NCBI RefSeq assembly: GCF_028548455.1
Contig: NZ_JAQQLF010000008.1
Location: 62,001 to 126,000 of the forward strand
DNA from: Vogesella aquatica
GTDB lineage: Bacteria; Pseudomonadota; Gammaproteobacteria; Burkholderiales; Chromobacteriaceae
Direction of reading: 5' to 3'
Length of the DNA stretch: 64,000 bases
Part shown: positions 60,640-64,000 of the stretch, one piece after another
How positions within the stretch are numbered: the stretch's first letter is position 1
Layout: every line of letters begins with the position of its first letter
Notes under the pieces: model-generated
The model's input: only the letters and a program-made list of their open reading frames with translations
The model's database searches: none
What the model was told of the DNA's origin: nothing
Made by a program: the position numbers and the translations under genes

Positions 60640-61977
60640 TCAGATGAATTTTGCAAACAGGGTAGCGGCTACCAGCGTTACTACCACCAGTACCACAAAG
60701 CGTGCCTGGCGAGCCGGAGTGCTCATGGTCACACGGGTCGGAACCGGTGTAGTACCCACGTCGTTCTTGGTATAGAACGGCATGCCCAGGAAGAACGCAA
60801 AGTAGATAAAGGAGAACAGCTGAGCCACGATGGTGCGCAGGTTGGTCGACGGCAGTGCACCCAGAATACCCAGACCGATAAAGGCGGTAATGAACAAGGT
60901 CAGCATGATCTTGAACTTAGGACCACGGTAACGGATCGACTTCACCGGGGACTTATCCAGCCACGGCAGGAAGGCGATCAGCACCACGGCAGCACCCATG
61001 GCCAGCACACCCCATACCTGGGTACCGGCAAACGACGGTATTGCACGCAGAATGGCGTAGAACGGGGTGAAGTACCATACCGGCGCAATGTGCGGTGGGG
61101 TCTTCAGCGGGTCAGCCTGGTCGAAGTTCGGATGTTCCAGGAAGTAACCACCCATTTCCGGGGCAAAGAACACGATCGCCGAGAACACGATCAGGAACAC
61201 GGCCACACCCAGCACGTCTTTTACGGTGTAGTAAGGGTGGAACGGAATGCCATCCAGCGGCTTGCCGTCTTCGCCTTTCAGTTTTTTGATTTCCACGCCG
61301 TCAGGGTTGTTGGAACCCACTTCGTGCAGGGCGATCAGGTGGGCTACCACCAATGCCAGCAGAATCAGCGGTACGGCAATCACGTGCAGGGCAAAGAAGC
61401 GGTTCAGCGTCGCATCGCCTACCACGAAGTCACCGCGGATGAATACCGACAGGTCCGGGCCGATAACCGGGATGGAAGCAAACAGGTTAACAATCACCTG
61501 CGCACCCCAGAACGACATCTGACCCCATGGCAGCAGATAGCCCATAAAGGCTTCAGCCATCAGCACCAGGAAGATCAGGGTACCGAATACCCAGACCAGT
61601 TCACGTGGCTGCTTGTAGGAACCGTAGATCACACCACGGAACATATGCAGGTAAACCACGACAAAGAACATGGATGCGCCGGTAGAGTGCATGTAGCGGA
61701 TGATCCAGCCACCCGCCACATCACGCATGATGTATTCCACCGAGGCAAACGCTACCGGAATGCCAGCGCCGTTCAGCGTGCCATCCGGTTTGTAGTTCAT
61801 GGTCAGGAAAATACCGGTAACGATCTGGATCACCAGCACCAGCAGTGCCAGGGAGCCGAAGAAGTACCAGAAGTTGAAGTTTTTTGGGGCGTAGTACTCG
61901 GTGACGTGTTCTTTCATCATCGAGGACAGCGGGAAACGCTCATCCACCCAATTGAGGATTTTTTGGCCAGTGCTCAT
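60640..61977 (-). CDS. petB: Cytochrome b of the bc1 complex
   Basis: A 445-residue membrane protein with eight helices that binds haems bL and bH and the two quinone sites. Features are GIFLTMNYKPDG, MRDVAGGWIIRYMHSTGASMFFVVVYLHMFRG with haem-ligand histidines, the Qo-site motif PEMGGYFLEHPNF / TPPHIAPVWYFTPFYAILRAIP with its PEWY-like loop, and a full C-terminal part. It follows petA by 15 bases. Confidence 0.98.
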   Translation of the reverse strand: MSTGQKILNWVDERFPLSSMMKEHVTEYYAPKNFNFWYFFGSLALLVLVIQIVTGIFLTMNYKPDGTLNGAGIPVAFASVEYIMRDVAGGWIIRYMHSTGASMFFVVVYLHMFRGVIYGSYKQPRELVWVFGTLIFLVLMAEAFMGYLLPWGQMSFWGAQVIVNLFASIPVIGPDLSVFIRGDFVVGDATLNRFFALHVIAVPLILLALVVAHLIALHEVGSNNPDGVEIKKLKGEDGKPLDGIPFHPYYTVKDVLGVAVFLIVFSAIVFFAPEMGGYFLEHPNFDQADPLKTPPHIAPVWYFTPFYAILRAIPSFAGTQVWGVLAMGAAVVLIAFLPWLDKSPVKSIRYRGPKFKIMLTLFITAFIGLGILGALPSTNLRTIVAQLFSFIYFAFFLGMPFYTKNDVGTTPVPTRVTMSTPARQARFVVLVVVTLVAATLFAKFI

Positions 61978-61992
61978 GTATTTTCCCCTCGC

Positions 61993-62577
61993 TTACTTGT
62001 CATCGCCGATCAGCAGCGTGGTATCGGTCAGGTACTTGTGCGGCGGAATTTCCATGTTCTTTGGCGCCGGCACACCGTTGTAGACACGGGCAGCCAAGTC
62101 AAACTTGGAGCCATGGCATGGACAGTAGAAACCGCCAACCCATTTCGGGCCCAAGTCGGCAGGCGCCAGGTCCGGACGGTGGGTCGGAGAACAGCCCAGG
62201 TGGGTACAGATACCCACGGCTACCAGCACTTCCGGCTTGATGGAGCGGGTAGCGTTCTGGCAATACGCCGGCTGCTGCGGCGCTTCCGATTTCGGGTCCA
62301 GCAGATCACCTTCGATAGTCGACAGGTTTTTCAGCTGCTCAGGTGTACGGGACAGTACCCATACCGGCTTGCCACGCCATTCGACGTTGATCTTCTGGCC
62401 CGGCTCCAGCTTGCTGATGTCCACTTCTACTGGCGCACCTGCAGCCTTGGCACGCTCAGAAGGTGCAAAGCTCATCAAAAACGGGACAGCCACACCGGCT
62501 GCCGCCACACCACCAACCGCGCTGGTGGCCACCGTCAGAAAACGACGGCGCCCCGCATCAACGTGTTGTTCACTCAT
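61993..62577 (-). CDS. petA: Rieske iron-sulfur subunit of the bc1 complex
   Basis: A 194-residue protein carrying a [2Fe-2S] cluster held by two Cys and two His: C124-T-H126 with C129 in CTHLGCSP, and C152-P-C154-H155 in CPCHGSKFD. The Tat-type start GRRRFLTVATSAVGG (about residues 9-23) is the membrane anchor. It is the first gene of petABC. ATG at 62577 follows GAGGATG; the earlier codon at 62592 is not preferred. Confidence 0.98.
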   Translation of the reverse strand: MSEQHVDAGRRRFLTVATSAVGGVAAAGVAVPFLMSFAPSERAKAAGAPVEVDISKLEPGQKINVEWRGKPVWVLSRTPEQLKNLSTIEGDLLDPKSEAPQQPAYCQNATRSIKPEVLVAVGICTHLGCSPTHRPDLAPADLGPKWVGGFYCPCHGSKFDLAARVYNGVPAPKNMEIPPHKYLTDTTLLIGDDK

Positions 62578-62702
62578 TACAGTCATCCTCAAACGTGGAA
62601 ACCGAGCTATAAACTTGAAACTTTACAATTCTACCCGATTCCATGAGGGAACTTGAAGCGCATATGCGACAAATCGCCTCATTGACAACAGGGGCTTAGT
62701 TT

Positions 62703-63449
62703 TCAGACCGGGTTAAAGAGATCGATAAATTGCACATCCAGGGCAAAATCATGTGCCAGCCACTCGCCTAGCGCCTTTACACCATAGCGTTCGGTGGCAT
62801 GATGGCCCGCCGCGATGAAGCTTACGCCAGTTTCATTGGCCAAATGCTGATTTTGCTCAGACACTTCGCCAGTAATGAACACATCCACCCCTAAAGCGAT
62901 GGCTTGTTCGAAATAACCCTGCGCCCCACCGGTACACCAGGCCACACGCTGCACGCTACGCGTCTTGTCCCCTAGCAGCAGCGCTTCGCGCCCCAGGCTG
63001 CGGCCAACTTGCTCGCGCAAGGCATCGGCAGTACAGCTTTGTGCCAGCTCACCGGTCCAGATCAGTGGCTCCGCCACGGACGGGGCCCTATTCTGCAAGC
63101 CCAATACCTGGCCCAACTGCGCGTTATTGCCCAGCTCCGGGTGCGCATCCAACGGCAAATGGTAGGCAAACAGGTTGATGTTGCTGCGCAACAACGCCGC
63201 AATGCGCTGGCGCTTGATACCGGTAATGGCCGCCGCCTCGCTTTTCCAGAAGTAACCGTGATGTACCAGAATGGCATCCGCCTGCAGGCGGATGGCTTCG
63301 TCGATCAAGGCTTGCGAGGCGGTAACGCCGGTTACCACGCGGCGGATCTCGTCGCCGCCTTCTACTTGCAGCCCGTTCGGGGCGTAATCCTTGAAGCGCC
63401 ACGGCTCCAGCTTGCCGTCCAGCACTTTGAGCAAATCTGATCGTTTCAT
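62703..63449 (-). CDS. Nif3-like dinuclear metal-center protein
   Basis: A 248-residue Nif3/YbgI (DUF34) family protein, a toroidal hexamer with two metals; GTP cyclohydrolase-like or regulatory roles have been suggested, the true role is uncertain. Metal-site motifs HHGYFWK, HLPLDAHPELGNNAQL, and FITGEVSEQNQHLA, GHHATERYGVKAL are intact. ATG at 63449 follows GGAGCGTC; the frame open to 63548 lies in the intergenic region. A DUS-like copy is at 62999. Confidence 0.92.
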   Translation of the reverse strand: MKRSDLLKVLDGKLEPWRFKDYAPNGLQVEGGDEIRRVVTGVTASQALIDEAIRLQADAILVHHGYFWKSEAAAITGIKRQRIAALLRSNINLFAYHLPLDAHPELGNNAQLGQVLGLQNRAPSVAEPLIWTGELAQSCTADALREQVGRSLGREALLLGDKTRSVQRVAWCTGGAQGYFEQAIALGVDVFITGEVSEQNQHLANETGVSFIAAGHHATERYGVKALGEWLAHDFALDVQFIDLFNPV

Positions 63450-63504
63450 ATTGACGCTCCGCGGGATAAAGCCGGCATTGTGCCAGACTGCGCGGGCAAA
63501 ACAA

Positions 63505-63534
63505 TGCGGCCAACCTGGTGAAAGGTTGGCCGCA
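63505..63534. repeat. Inverted pair of DUS-like words between groL and the Nif3-like gene
   Basis: TGCGGCCAACCT (63505-63516) and AGGTTGGCCGCA (63523-63534) form a 12-bp stem around GGTGAA. Both arms contain exact 10-mers. It lies just past the groL terminator and 55 bases before the Nif3-like start. Confidence 0.9.
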
Positions 63535-63548
63535 ATGCCGTGCCGCAT

Positions 63549-63576
63549 AAAAAACCCCGCACCGTAGTGCGGGGTT
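63549..63576 (-). terminator. Terminator of groL
   Basis: AACCCCGCAC and GTGCGGGGTT form a 10-bp stem with a 4-base loop, followed on the minus strand by six T residues, 24 bases after the groL stop. Confidence 0.92.
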
Positions 63577-63600
63577 CTGGCTTCGCTGGGGCGAGGCAGC

Positions 63601-64000
<400 letters not shown>

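Overview
The window is an ordinary stretch of housekeeping chromosome from a beta-proteobacterium. Gene content and neighbourhoods point to the order Neisseriales and best fit the Chromobacteriaceae or a relative: an iscSUA-hscBA-fdx-iscX cluster, pilB-pilC-pilD-coaE-zapD-yacG, queG/tsaE-amiC, sspA-sspB next to petABC, and carA/carB separated by another gene. The genus is inference. By eye GC is near 60 percent, genes are tightly packed, and I see no insertion sequence, prophage, CRISPR array or integrase.

Layout: 1-4336 is the ISC iron-sulfur cluster operon (iscS partial). 4544-7494 holds udk, a small ORF containing its own terminator, a DUF2798 protein and an alanine/glycine symporter. 7641-14092 carries glmM, folP, ftsH, rlmE, yhbY, a DUF4149 protein and greA. 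14240-19270 is carA-leuE-carB. 19470-30844 is a type II secretion operon read right to left (gspC-D-E-F, a 52-aa ORF, dinB-like, gspG-H-I-J-K-L-M-N). 30972-35885 is fatty-acid oxidation (acyl-CoA dehydrogenase, etfA, etfB, PhaJ-like hydratase) and a GNAT enzyme. 35914-40354 holds queG, tsaE, amiC, yacG, zapD and coaE. 40347-44153 is the type IV pilus block pilD-pilC-pilB. Then follow a porin, photolyase, comEA, a CcsA-like protein, ffh, an ATP-grasp protein, purB, an initiator tRNA, uppP, dsbA, a SPOR protein, comM, ubiK, glnK-amtB, sspB-sspA, the cytochrome bc1 operon, a Nif3-like protein and the 3' end of groL.

The outstanding signal is not a gene. The 10-mer GTTGGCCGCA (reverse TGCGGCCAAC) occurs exactly 41 times by my hand count: 19 on one strand, 22 on the other, about one per 1.6 kb. 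Roughly 0.2 copies would be expected by chance at 60 percent GC. Copies lie inside genes and, out of proportion, between them. Several form head-to-head pairs that make hairpins, including a perfect 28-bp palindrome after udk. This is how the DNA uptake sequences (DUS) of Neisseriaceae behave, but the word is not one of the DUS dialects I know. Competence-related genes (comEA, comM, pilB, pilC, pilD) lie in the same window. I propose a DUS-like dialect tied to natural transformation; this needs a genome-wide count and uptake tests.

A second unusual feature is the small ORF at 5222, which has a strong intrinsic terminator upstream of its stop codon. Its message should therefore lack a stop codon, as known for the ribosome-rescue gene arfA.
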